64,000 bases of DNA from Nitratireductor soli. GTDB lineage: Bacteria > Pseudomonadota > Alphaproteobacteria > Rhizobiales > Rhizobiaceae. Location: NCBI RefSeq assembly GCF_001050155.1, contig NZ_LFVY01000006.1, positions 62,001-126,000 of the forward strand. Direction: 5' to 3'. A program made the translations under genes and the position numbers. The notes below the pieces were generated by a model. It ran no database searches. It was given only the letters and a program-made list of their open reading frames with translations, and was not told the origin of the DNA. Below are positions 9,359 to 17,668 of this stretch, in pieces (position 1 is the stretch's first letter; every line of letters starts with the position of its first letter).

Positions 9359-10561
9359 TCAGCCGGCGGCGTTGTCGGCAGCAAGGGCATCGAGCCTGGC
9401 GCCGACGAAGCGGCGCAGCCGACCGGCGGCCTCGCGCAGGACAGCCTCGTCCTGGCACATGGAAACGCGCACATGTCCTTCGGCCGCCGCGCCGAAGCTG
9501 ACCCCCGGCATCACCGCCACATCCTCCGCCTCGAGCAGGTCCCAGGCGAATTTCTCGCTGTCTCGGTCGACCGTGCGGATGTCGAGCATGACATACATGC
9601 CGCCCTTGGAGCCGCGCACGGTGACGCCGTTCATGCCGTGAATGGCGTCGAGGAAGGCGGTGCGGCGCCTGGCGTAACGATCGGCGATCTCGGCGACGCC
9701 ATAGGCGTTCTCGACGGCGGCGATGGCGGCGCGCGAGATGAAGTCGGGAAGGCCGTAAGTGGCAACGAGGTTGAGATTGGTCATTACGGCGATCATCTCC
9801 GCCGGGCCGGTCAGCCAGCCGATGCGCCAGCCAGTCATGCCGTGGCTTTTCGACAAGGAGTTGATGACCAGCGTGCGTTCCTTCATGCCGGGCAGCGCGC
9901 GCGGCGACAAATGCTCTTCGTCAGCGCGGATGGTCCAGTAGACCTCGTCGGAGAGAAGCCAGAGATCGCGCTTGCGGCAGATGTCGGCGATCCGCTCCAG
10001 GGTTTCGCGCGGATAGACGGCACCGGTCGGATTGTTGGGCGAGTTGATCAGGATGGCGCGGGTGTCGTCCCTGAGCGCTGCCTCGATCTCATCGAGCTTC
10101 GGTTCGAAGCCGTTCTCCGCATGGGTCTCGATTTCGGTGAAGTGCCCGCCGGCGGCGCGCACGGTTCCCGGATAGGTCGCGTAGTAGGGCGAGACGATAA
10201 CCGCATGCGCACCGGGATCGAGCACCGCCTGGCAAGCGGTATAGAGCGCGCCCTGGCCGCCGATGGTGGCCATGACCTCGTCGGCGGTCGTCGGCACGCC
10301 GGTGCATTCCTCGGACAATCGGGCAAGCCCGGCGCGCAGACGCGGCAGGCCGGGCAATTGGGTGTAGTGATGATAGCCGTTGCGCACCGCATCGACGCAG
10401 GCCTCGATCGTGCCTTCGGGCGTGTCGAAATCATGGTCGCCCACCGACAGCATGATCACGTTCTCGCCGGCCTGTTTGCGCGAAAGGGCGGCGAAATGCA
10501 CCTCCCAGCCATTCTTGCCGGAAGGCACGATGCCGGAAATGCGGGCGGAAGGCTGGGGCAT
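9359..10561 (-). CDS. PLP-dependent class I/II aminotransferase
   Basis: Fold-type I aminotransferase of 400 residues. The Schiff-base lysine lies in SLSKSHGMTGWRIGW, and the substrate-binding segments NSPNNPTGAVYP and DEVYW are present. The family includes aspartate, alanine and arginine:pyruvate aminotransferases; the substrate cannot be fixed from sequence. It is a single gene, convergent with the DUF3008 gene and divergent from the nitroreductase gene, with no clear operon partner. Confidence 0.9.
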   Translation of the reverse strand: MPQPSARISGIVPSGKNGWEVHFAALSRKQAGENVIMLSVGDHDFDTPEGTIEACVDAVRNGYHHYTQLPGLPRLRAGLARLSEECTGVPTTADEVMATIGGQGALYTACQAVLDPGAHAVIVSPYYATYPGTVRAAGGHFTEIETHAENGFEPKLDEIEAALRDDTRAILINSPNNPTGAVYPRETLERIADICRKRDLWLLSDEVYWTIRADEEHLSPRALPGMKERTLVINSLSKSHGMTGWRIGWLTGPAEMIAVMTNLNLVATYGLPDFISRAAIAAVENAYGVAEIADRYARRRTAFLDAIHGMNGVTVRGSKGGMYVMLDIRTVDRDSEKFAWDLLEAEDVAVMPGVSFGAAAEGHVRVSMCQDEAVLREAAGRLRRFVGARLDALAADNAAG

Positions 10562-10750
10562 GAAGACACTCTCGGGCGGTTGGCTTGAAAGTCGCGCGGC
10601 GCATTTTGCCGTGTCGCTTCGGCTGGCGTTTTAGCAAATGGGCCGTTATGAGAACAGCGCGAACCACGCGGGTATTTGGTCCTGGCGGCTTGCAGCATTG
10701 GTGCAGGGGCAATAAATGCTGGCCGCGAAGGGCTTTGTTAAAAGGAAGCC

Positions 10751-11461
10751 ATGATGCTGGCCCCTGATGAGAATATGAGTTTAACCGCCCAGGAGGCGGT
10801 CGATGGCGCGCTGACGTCGCGCCGTTCCGTGCGCGCATTCCTGCCGCATCGGGTCGACGAGCAGACGATACGCGACATCCTGCGGGTTGCGGCGCGCGCG
10901 CCCTCCGGCGCGAACATGCAGCCGTGGAAGGTCTATGTGGTCTCGGGCAGCAAGAAGGAAAAGCTTTCTTCAGCCATCCTGTCGTCTGGCGTGCGGCCGG
11001 AGAAGATCACCTGGGACGAATACAAATACTATCCGGACCAGTTCTTCGAGCCCTATCAGACACGGCGCCGCGCCGTCGGCTTCGCGCTCTACAACCTTTT
11101 GGGCATCGGCCGCCGCGAGGTGGACCGTATGCGCGCCCAGCACGACCGGAATTTCACCTTCTTCGATGCGCCGGTCGGGCTCATCTTCACCATCGACCGC
11201 AGGCTGAACAAGGGGTCGTGGGTCGATCTCGGCATGTTCATCCAATCGGTGATGGTGGCAGCGCGGGCGCGTGACCTGCACACCTGCCCGCAGGCGGCGT
11301 TCGCCCCCTACCACCGGGAGATCAAGCCGGTCCTCGACATTCCGCAGGAAGAAATCATCGTTTGCGGCATGGCGCTCGGCTATGAGGACGTGTCCAAGCC
11401 GGAAAACCAGCTGCGCTCGGAGCGCGCGCCTCTGGAGGAATTCGTCTCCTTCGTCCGCTGA
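10751..11461 (+). CDS. Nitroreductase family protein
   Basis: FMN-dependent oxidoreductase of 236 residues. The family signature SRRSVRAFLP...RAPSGANMQPWKVYVV is near the N-terminus (FMN phosphate binding), and the C-terminal segment 'IIVCGMALGYED' is typical of the family. The ATG at 10751 follows AAGGAAG at good spacing; a second ATG lies directly after. Substrate unknown. It is monocistronic as far as can be seen. Confidence 0.88.
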   Translation: MMLAPDENMSLTAQEAVDGALTSRRSVRAFLPHRVDEQTIRDILRVAARAPSGANMQPWKVYVVSGSKKEKLSSAILSSGVRPEKITWDEYKYYPDQFFEPYQTRRRAVGFALYNLLGIGRREVDRMRAQHDRNFTFFDAPVGLIFTIDRRLNKGSWVDLGMFIQSVMVAARARDLHTCPQAAFAPYHREIKPVLDIPQEEIIVCGMALGYEDVSKPENQLRSERAPLEEFVSFVR

Positions 11462-11598
11462 ATGGCGGTTTCGATCGTGTCAACTGCATGCAGCTTACGA
11501 ATTTGTAACATCCCGGCAAGATTGCCGTAATGTGAGATCGTTCAGCCTCGTCGTGTTCCCTGCCGCTGCTCCCAGGCGGCCTCAATTTGGAGACCGAC

Positions 11599-12189
11599 AT
11601 GAAACGAACACTTCTCTTATCGGCTTTGGCCGCCAGCCTGGTTGCCGGGTCCGCCGCCATCGCCCAGGAGAAACCTGCCGACGGAGCGCCGCCGGTGGCG
11701 GCCGAAGGCATGAAACCGGGCAAGATGATGCGCGGCATGGGTCGGCTTGATGCGGACGGCGACGGGGTCATCTCGTTCGAGGAGTTTTCCGGCAAGCGCC
11801 TGGAACGCCTGAAGAGCGCCGACACCGATGGCGACGGCACGCTGTCGGCCAGTGAGCTGCAGGACTATATCGCCAAGCGCGAGGCCGAGCGCAAGGTGCG
11901 GCGCCTGACATTGATGCTCGATATCGATGGCGATGGAACGGTGACGCTGGCCGAAATCGAAAGCCAGCAGAAGAAGCGCTTCGCGCTGATGGACGCCAAT
12001 GACGACGGCACGCTGGACCAGCGCGAGATGCGCCGCGGCTTCCGCCAGATGGCAGGCGAGCGCGGCGGTCGGCACGGCATGCGTGGCAAGATGCATCATA
12101 TGCGCGATCACCGGAGTGGCCCGCAAGGCGACATGAACCGCGATGCACCGCCTCCGCCCGAAATGGCGCCCGATACGGACGACGAATAG
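11599..12189 (+). CDS. Secreted EF-hand calcium-binding protein
   Basis: 196-residue exported protein with an N-terminal signal peptide (MKRTLLLSALAASLVAGSAA, cleavage after AIAQ). Four EF-hand loops are visible: DADGDGVISFEE, DTDGDGTLSASE, DIDGDGTVTLAE and DANDDGTLDQRE, each with acidic residues at positions 1, 3, 5 and 12. The C-terminus is rich in His, Met, Arg and Pro, which may bind other metals. The frame is open from 11587, but the ATG at 11599 gives the signal peptide and follows TTGGAGAC. Confidence 0.88.
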   Translation: MKRTLLLSALAASLVAGSAAIAQEKPADGAPPVAAEGMKPGKMMRGMGRLDADGDGVISFEEFSGKRLERLKSADTDGDGTLSASELQDYIAKREAERKVRRLTLMLDIDGDGTVTLAEIESQQKKRFALMDANDDGTLDQREMRRGFRQMAGERGGRHGMRGKMHHMRDHRSGPQGDMNRDAPPPPEMAPDTDDE

Positions 12190-12230
12190 GGCGGGAGACC
12201 AATCCGCCTCGAGTTTCGGCGGGTTGGCGA

Positions 12231-12276
12231 TAGGCCCGGTGTCGCCGCGCCGGGCCTATCTCTTTGTTTTTCCGCA
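12231..12276 (+). terminator. Probable intrinsic terminator after the EF-hand gene
   Basis: A perfect 9-bp GC-rich stem, TAGGCCCGG (12231-12239) with CCGGGCCTA (12250-12258), is followed by the T-rich stretch TCTCTTTGTTTTT. It lies 42 bases past the EF-hand stop codon and runs into repeat module B. Confidence 0.7.
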
Positions 12277-12322
12277 TTTATGCTGACGTCAGGTGATTCC
12301 ACCTGATGGAAAAAATGCTCTA
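12261..12322 (+). repeat. Palindromic repeat R1 (module B)
   Basis: Module B consists of T-rich sequence, the mini-palindrome GCATTTATGC, then a hairpin (GTCAGGTG-ATTC-CACCTGAT here) and a terminal AAAATGCTCTA. Further copies lie at 20711-20778, 20971-21033 and, inverted, near 34583-34647. The final CTA, read on the minus strand, is the TAG stop codon of soxG. Confidence 0.8.
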
Positions 12323-12910
12323 TTTTATTGCGTAGCCGACATCCTGTGCCGCGTGGCGGAGCGCCATCGCGAAAGCGCGGGCGAAGGAGCGGAAGACGTA
12401 GAGGTCGAAGCGGTGGTCGCCCGTGCGCTGGATCTGGACGAAAAAATCATGATGGGCGGTGGCGCGGCCCGCCGAGACGGGGAAGGCGTCGAGGCTGAAA
12501 TCGAGGGCGAAGAGCTTCGCCAACACCCATTCCGTTGCCATGCCCTCGATGCGAAGCGCTGTTCGCCCGTGCGATAGATCGGTGATGGTGCCCGTTTCAA
12601 GCGAGACGGCCCGGGCCAGATCGTCCACCAATCCTTCGTCTTTGCCACTCACCAGAAATCGCCCGGGGCCGATGTTGAAGGCAGCCGCTTTTGCGTCCCT
12701 GTATGCGCCGGCGCCGGGCGCCAGCGCAAGCGACAAGCCGGTCCCCCGGCCGAGGGCCGCGGTCAAAGCCTTTTCATGGCCGGGCCAGGCCGTTGCCTCG
12801 ACGATCGTGCCGGTCGACGGTTCCGACAGGGTGACGCCCACGCCATCGGCAAAATCGCCATAGGAACCGGGGCGGAAATCGGCGCCCAGCGGTGTCGCGC
12901 GCTCAACCAT
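12320..12910 (-). CDS. soxG: Sarcosine oxidase gamma subunit
   Basis: Smallest catalytic-complex partner of heterotetrameric sarcosine oxidase, which converts sarcosine, oxygen and tetrahydrofolate to glycine, H2O2 and methylene-tetrahydrofolate. The 196-residue sequence has the gamma-family layout, including 'ITDLSHGRTALRIEG' and 'DLYVFRSFARA'. The ATG at 12910 overlaps the end of soxA by 8 bases, which fixes the start; an upstream in-frame extension is a shadow. The TAG stop is formed by the end of repeat R1. Confidence 0.9.
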   Translation of the reverse strand: MVERATPLGADFRPGSYGDFADGVGVTLSEPSTGTIVEATAWPGHEKALTAALGRGTGLSLALAPGAGAYRDAKAAAFNIGPGRFLVSGKDEGLVDDLARAVSLETGTITDLSHGRTALRIEGMATEWVLAKLFALDFSLDAFPVSAGRATAHHDFFVQIQRTGDHRFDLYVFRSFARAFAMALRHAAQDVGYAIK

Positions 12911-15900
12911 GCATGCGCCTCCCTTCAGGATCGAAGAAATGGTGGCTGACAAGCTCGACCGGCCCGAACCGCTTGCGCAGGGGGTCGGAGACGAAGGCGC
13001 GCCTGCCGTGCTGCGCCTTGCCGCCCTTGACCAGCGCCAGGCCGATGTATTTCGCCAGGGCCGGTGAATAGCAGAACGCGGTGATGTGGCCGATGCTTTG
13101 GCCGAGAGCGTCGAGGCTGCCCTGTTCGACGATGTGCGCGCCGCCGCCGAGCGGCTGGCCGTCCAGGGAGACGACGCCGACCAGGCGAATGCGGTTCTGA
13201 TCGATCAATCCCGGGCGATCCATCAGGCCTGAGCCGATGAAAGGCTTCTTCTTCGACAGCATCCAGTCGAGATAGAGGTCGCGCGCCGTGGTGCGGCCGT
13301 CGATCTCGGCGCCGGTGACGTGGCCCTTTTCGATGCGCAGCGTGCCGAGCGCCTCCATGCCGTAGGGCGTGATGCCGAAGGATTCGCCGGCCTCCATGAG
13401 CGCTTCCCAGACATGCAGCCCATGGCCGGCGCCGCTATAGACCTCATAGGCCAGTTCACCGGAAAAGGAGAGGCGGCAGATCATGACCGGCGCGCCGTCG
13501 ATCCGGCCGTGAACGATGCCCATGAAGGGCAGGGTGTCGTTGTCGACCGCCGTGCCTATGACGCATTTCTCCAGCACTTTTCGCGCCTCGGGTCCGGCGA
13601 CGGCGGCGCCCGCCCATTGATCGGTGACCGAGGTCAGATGAACCTTCAGGTCCGGCCAGACGATGTCGAGGAAATACTCCAGATGCTGCATCACGGGACC
13701 GGCATTGGCCGTGGTCGTGGTCATCAGGAAATCGTCTTCGCCGAGCCGCCAGGTGGTGCCGTCGTCGAAGGCGATGCCGTCCTCGCGCAGCATCAGCCCG
13801 TAGCGCGCCTTGCCGATTGCCAGCGTGGAAAACATGTTGGTGTAGACACGGTCGAGGAATTCGGCCGCGTCCGGGCCCTTGACGGCGATCTTGCCGAGCG
13901 TCGAGACATCGACGATGCCGACCGAGCGGCGCACGGCGGCGGCCTCCCGGATATAGGCCTGCTCGACCGTCTCGCCCGGTGCGCCGTAGATCATCGGCCG
14001 GTGCCAGAGGCCGGCTTCCATCATCCTGGCGCCGTGCTCGACGTGCCAATCGTGCATCGGTGTCAGCCGGTTCGGTTTAAGATTGCCATAGCGTTCGGCG
14101 GCCAGCGCGCCGATGGCGACCGGCGAGTAGGGGGGGCGGAAACGCGTCGTGCCGGCCTCGGGGATCGAGATGCCGCGCGCTTCGGCCATGATCGCCAGGC
14201 CCGGAACGTTGGAGGTCTTGCCCTGATCGGTCGCCATGCCGAGCGTCGTGTAGCGCTTCAGATGCTCGACGCTGACGAAGCCCTCGCGATGCGCAAGGCG
14301 CACATCGTCGGCGGTCACGTCGTGCTGCAGGTCGACGAAGGCCTTGCCCCTGGTCGCGGAGATGGGGGCCTTGATCTCGAAAATGGGGGCTGGCGCAATT
14401 TCCAGCGGCGAGGGCTCCACCTCGGGAAGCCTGGCGCGCGAGGGCTTTTTGCCCGAAGCCGACAGGCCGGCATTGCGCCCGCTTTCCAGAGCGCCCGCCG
14501 TCGTCATCTGTCCGAGGAAGCTGCCGGCGCCGCTCCAGCGCTGGTTGGGCGCGGGCGGCAGGAAGGCTTGCAGCGTCTCGTCCCACTCGGCTTTCGCGCC
14601 GGCCTGGCTTGCCAGGTGGATGACAGGCTGCCACCCACCGGAAACGGCCAGGCAATCGCATTCGATCGGTCGCGCATCGCCCGACAGCGCGCCCGTCGCG
14701 GCGTCAAAGGATTGGACGACGATGCCGGTGATGTGCTTGCCGCCCTTGGTCTCGACGACGGCCTGACCGGTCAGCGGTACCACGCCGGCTTCGGCGGCGA
14801 GTGCTGTGGCAGCTTCGGATATGGTCGGGCGGACATCGACGATCGCCGCCACATGGCCGCCGGCTTTGGTCAGGGTGCTGGCGGCCTGGTAGGCGCTGTC
14901 ATTGTTGGCGAAGAAGACGGTCTTGTCGCCGCAAAGCACGCCGTATTCGCCGGCATAGCGGCGCACCGCGCCGGCCAGCATGACGCCGGGACGGTCATTG
15001 CCTGGAAACACCAGCGGCCGCTCCAACGCGCCGGTGGCAAGCACGACGGCGCCGGCGCGGATCGTCCAATGGCGGTGGCGGGCGTGGCCCTTCGGGGGCC
15101 TGGCGAGATGGTCGCCGACGCGCTCCAGCGCGGCCAGCGTGTTGCCGTCGTAATAGCCCCAGACCATGGTGCGGGTCAGCAGGCGGACATTGTCCAGCGC
15201 GGCGAGCCTCTCGCTGGCGGTCTTCGCCCATTCAGCGGCGGGCTTGCCGCCGATCGTCTCGTTCGACCATTTGGCGAAACCGCCCGTCTCCGGCTCCTGT
15301 TCGGCCAGGATGACGCGCTTGCCGGCTTTCGCGGCTGCCTCGGCCGCCATCAATCCGGCGACCCCGCCGCCGGCGACCAGCACGTCGCAAAACGCGTTCA
15401 TGCGCTCGTAGCGCGATGGGTCGGGGGCATAGTCGGCGCGGCCGAGGCCCGCCGCGCGGCGGATGAAGCGCTCGCAGAACATCCAGAAGCGCGTGCCTTT
15501 CAGCGGGCCGATGACCGGTCCCATGAAGGTCTTGTAGTAGAATCCGGCGCCGAGCAACCGGCCGCCGAGCTGGTTGATCGCGCCGAAATCGAAGGCGAGC
15601 GAGGGGAAGCGGTTCTGGCTTTCGACGCGCAGGCCGTCATGGAGCTCGATGCGCGTGGCCGGGATGTTCGGTTCCCGCACACCGTCCTTCAGCACGGTGA
15701 CCAGCGCGCTTGGCTCGTCGATGCCGGCGGAGAAGACGCCGCGCGGGCGGTGATACTTGAAGGAGCGGCCGACCAGGCGCACGCCGTTGGCCAGGAGCGC
15801 CGAGGCCAGCGTGTCGCCGGCATGGCCGGTATAGGCTTCGCCGTCGAAGGTGAAGCGGATGGTGCGTCTGCGGTCGATCGATCCGCCGGAGGTGGTGCGG

Positions 15901-15911
15901 CGCGGGCTCAT
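12903..15911 (-). CDS. soxA: Sarcosine oxidase alpha subunit
   Basis: 1,002-residue subunit with an N-terminal 2Fe-2S-ferredoxin-like segment (RRRTIRFTFDGEAYTGHAGD), an NAD-binding Rossmann domain (CDVLVAGGGVAGLMAAEAA), and a C-terminal GcvT-like aminomethyltransferase half (about residue 590 onward, e.g. GLWHRPMIYGAPGETVEQAY) that binds tetrahydrofolate. The length is normal for SoxA. The start at 15911 overlaps the soxD stop (ATGA). The frame remains open to 16007, but that stretch overlaps soxD. Confidence 0.95.
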   Translation of the reverse strand: MSPRRTTSGGSIDRRRTIRFTFDGEAYTGHAGDTLASALLANGVRLVGRSFKYHRPRGVFSAGIDEPSALVTVLKDGVREPNIPATRIELHDGLRVESQNRFPSLAFDFGAINQLGGRLLGAGFYYKTFMGPVIGPLKGTRFWMFCERFIRRAAGLGRADYAPDPSRYERMNAFCDVLVAGGGVAGLMAAEAAAKAGKRVILAEQEPETGGFAKWSNETIGGKPAAEWAKTASERLAALDNVRLLTRTMVWGYYDGNTLAALERVGDHLARPPKGHARHRHWTIRAGAVVLATGALERPLVFPGNDRPGVMLAGAVRRYAGEYGVLCGDKTVFFANNDSAYQAASTLTKAGGHVAAIVDVRPTISEAATALAAEAGVVPLTGQAVVETKGGKHITGIVVQSFDAATGALSGDARPIECDCLAVSGGWQPVIHLASQAGAKAEWDETLQAFLPPAPNQRWSGAGSFLGQMTTAGALESGRNAGLSASGKKPSRARLPEVEPSPLEIAPAPIFEIKAPISATRGKAFVDLQHDVTADDVRLAHREGFVSVEHLKRYTTLGMATDQGKTSNVPGLAIMAEARGISIPEAGTTRFRPPYSPVAIGALAAERYGNLKPNRLTPMHDWHVEHGARMMEAGLWHRPMIYGAPGETVEQAYIREAAAVRRSVGIVDVSTLGKIAVKGPDAAEFLDRVYTNMFSTLAIGKARYGLMLREDGIAFDDGTTWRLGEDDFLMTTTTANAGPVMQHLEYFLDIVWPDLKVHLTSVTDQWAGAAVAGPEARKVLEKCVIGTAVDNDTLPFMGIVHGRIDGAPVMICRLSFSGELAYEVYSGAGHGLHVWEALMEAGESFGITPYGMEALGTLRIEKGHVTGAEIDGRTTARDLYLDWMLSKKKPFIGSGLMDRPGLIDQNRIRLVGVVSLDGQPLGGGAHIVEQGSLDALGQSIGHITAFCYSPALAKYIGLALVKGGKAQHGRRAFVSDPLRKRFGPVELVSHHFFDPEGRRMHG

Positions 15912-16186
15912 GCGCGCGCTCCGCTCGCATTGGCCGACCGGGCAAGCGCGACGCTGTGGATTTCGTGGCTCAGCGTGTCGCGGACGATCAGCAAATGCGC
16001 CCGGCAACCGCCGGCATGCTGCCAGTATTCATGGTGCGGACCGGCCGGGTTTGGCCGCGTGTAGACATAGTCGTGCCAGGCTTTGGTGTCGGTCGAAGCC
16101 GGCTCGGGGCGGGTGCGGGTGGCGTCGCCCTGATAGGAGAATTCGGCAAGATCGCGCGGGCCGCAATGCGGGCAGGAAATCAGCAT
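15908..16186 (-). CDS. soxD: Sarcosine oxidase delta subunit
   Basis: 92-residue zinc-binding subunit. The family signature is clear: MLISCPHCGPRDLAEFSYQG at the N-terminus with a CPxC zinc motif, and 'WHDYVYTRPNPAGPHHEYWQ' in the middle, followed by a third Cys in GGCRAHL. The start ATG at 16186 sits just after the soxB stop, with GGAGCCGCC upstream; the longer open frame upstream is antisense-like. It is in the operon order B-D-A-G. Confidence 0.94.
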   Translation of the reverse strand: MLISCPHCGPRDLAEFSYQGDATRTRPEPASTDTKAWHDYVYTRPNPAGPHHEYWQHAGGCRAHLLIVRDTLSHEIHSVALARSANASGARA

Positions 16187-16196
16187 GGCGGCTCCC

Positions 16197-17456
16197 TCAA
16201 TGCAATTTGGGCGTGGGGCCGTGGCCCGTTTCGTCGATTGCCGCGCCGCGCTCGAAGCGTGACAGCGTGTATGGCGCGTTGATGGCGTGCGGCTCGTCCT
16301 TGGCGATGGTCCAGGCGAAGGAATAGCCCGACGCCGGCGTCGCCTTGAAGCCGCCATAGCACCAGCCGCAATTCAGATACATGCCCGGCAGCGGTCCCTT
16401 GGTGATGATCGGCGCGCCGTCCATCGACATGTCCATCACCCCGCCCCAGGAGCGCAGCAGCCTGAGCCGCGCGACCGAGGGGAACATGGCGCAGATCTCG
16501 CTCATCACGTCCTCGACCGTCGGCAGATTGCCGCGCTGGGCGTAGGAATTGTAGTAGTCGAGGCTGCCGCCGAAGACGAGGCCGCCCTTGTCCGACTGGG
16601 ACATGTAGAGATGGCCGCCGCCGAAGGTGACGACGCAATCGACAAAGGGTTTCAGGGCCTCGGAAACGAAAGCCTGCAACACATGGCTTTCGATGGGGAA
16701 TTGCCCGATGCCGGCGAGGTTCAGCACGCGGCTTGTGCTGCCGGCGACCGCCACGCCTACCTTTTTGGCGCGGATGTCGCCGCGCGACGTGCTGACGCCG
16801 ATGATCCGGTCGCCGTCGCGCAGGAAGCCGGTCACCTCGCAATTCTCGATGATGTCGACGCCGCGCCGGTCGGCCCCGCGTGCATAACCCCAGGCGACGG
16901 CGTCGTGGCGCGCCGTGCCGGCGCGCTTCTGCAACAGGCCGCCGACAACGGGAAAGCGCGCCGTGCCGGAGAGGTCGAGGCCCGGCACCTTGCGCGCGAT
17001 CTGCTCGCGCGTCAGCCAATCGGCATCGCCGCCGCCATGGCGCATGGCGTTGCCGCGGCGGATATAGGCGTCGGCCTGGGCAGGGTTATGCGCCAGGTTG
17101 AGCACGCCGCGTTGCGAGAACATGACGTTGTAGTTCAGCTCGTGGGACAGGTTCTCCCAGAGTTTTACCGAGAAATCGTAGAAGCGGATCGATTCCGGCA
17201 ACAGATAGTTCGAGCGGACGATGGTGGTGTTGCGGCCGATATTGCCGGAACCGAGCCAGCCCTTTTCCAGCACCGCCACATTGGTTATGCCGTGTTCGGC
17301 TGCCAGATAACAGGCTGTCGCCAGCCCATGGCCGCCGCCACCGACGATGATCACATCATAGGCGGGCTTGGGATCCGGCTTGCGCCAGGCAGGCTTCCAG
17401 TCGCAATTTCCCGTGAGGGCGTTTTTCAGGAGCGAAAGAGCCGAGTATTCCGCCAT
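16197..17456 (-). CDS. soxB: Sarcosine oxidase beta subunit
   Basis: 419-residue flavoprotein subunit that carries FAD and the covalent FMN site shared with the alpha subunit. The dinucleotide-binding motif is YDVIIVGGGGHGLATACYLA near residue 33, followed by the SoxB-typical GSGNIGRNTTIVRSNYLLPE. The C-terminal 'YLNCGWCYGGFKATPASGY' segment is a family hallmark. It is the first gene of soxBDAG and is divergent from the MscS gene, with a 212-bp shared upstream region. With the dimethylglycine dehydrogenase gene at 29 kb it would complete glycine betaine breakdown. Confidence 0.95.
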   Translation of the reverse strand: MAEYSALSLLKNALTGNCDWKPAWRKPDPKPAYDVIIVGGGGHGLATACYLAAEHGITNVAVLEKGWLGSGNIGRNTTIVRSNYLLPESIRFYDFSVKLWENLSHELNYNVMFSQRGVLNLAHNPAQADAYIRRGNAMRHGGGDADWLTREQIARKVPGLDLSGTARFPVVGGLLQKRAGTARHDAVAWGYARGADRRGVDIIENCEVTGFLRDGDRIIGVSTSRGDIRAKKVGVAVAGSTSRVLNLAGIGQFPIESHVLQAFVSEALKPFVDCVVTFGGGHLYMSQSDKGGLVFGGSLDYYNSYAQRGNLPTVEDVMSEICAMFPSVARLRLLRSWGGVMDMSMDGAPIITKGPLPGMYLNCGWCYGGFKATPASGYSFAWTIAKDEPHAINAPYTLSRFERGAAIDETGHGPTPKLH

Positions 17457-17668
17457 GTTCCGCCAATCTCTCTGCCGTATGGAAGCCTGAACCTATAGGA
17501 CAGGCGACCGGGCAGAGGCAAATAAAGCGCCGCCCATTTGCGAACCTCCGACCTGTGACCGGTGGAGACACGCCGTTGGCGCTTGCTGCCCGTGCGGCTG
17601 TCAGGCAATGTCACCGGCATGATTCAATGGTTCGGACCGCACCTGATTCCGTGGCACATCTGACAGCA

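Noticed and set aside
13320-16064. 914-codon plus-strand ORF opposite soxA (and similar long ORFs opposite soxB, the thiolase, the class III aminotransferase and the dimethylglycine dehydrogenase)
   Set aside because: These arise from GC-rich codon bias on the coding strand; the opposite strand encodes well-recognised enzymes in each case.
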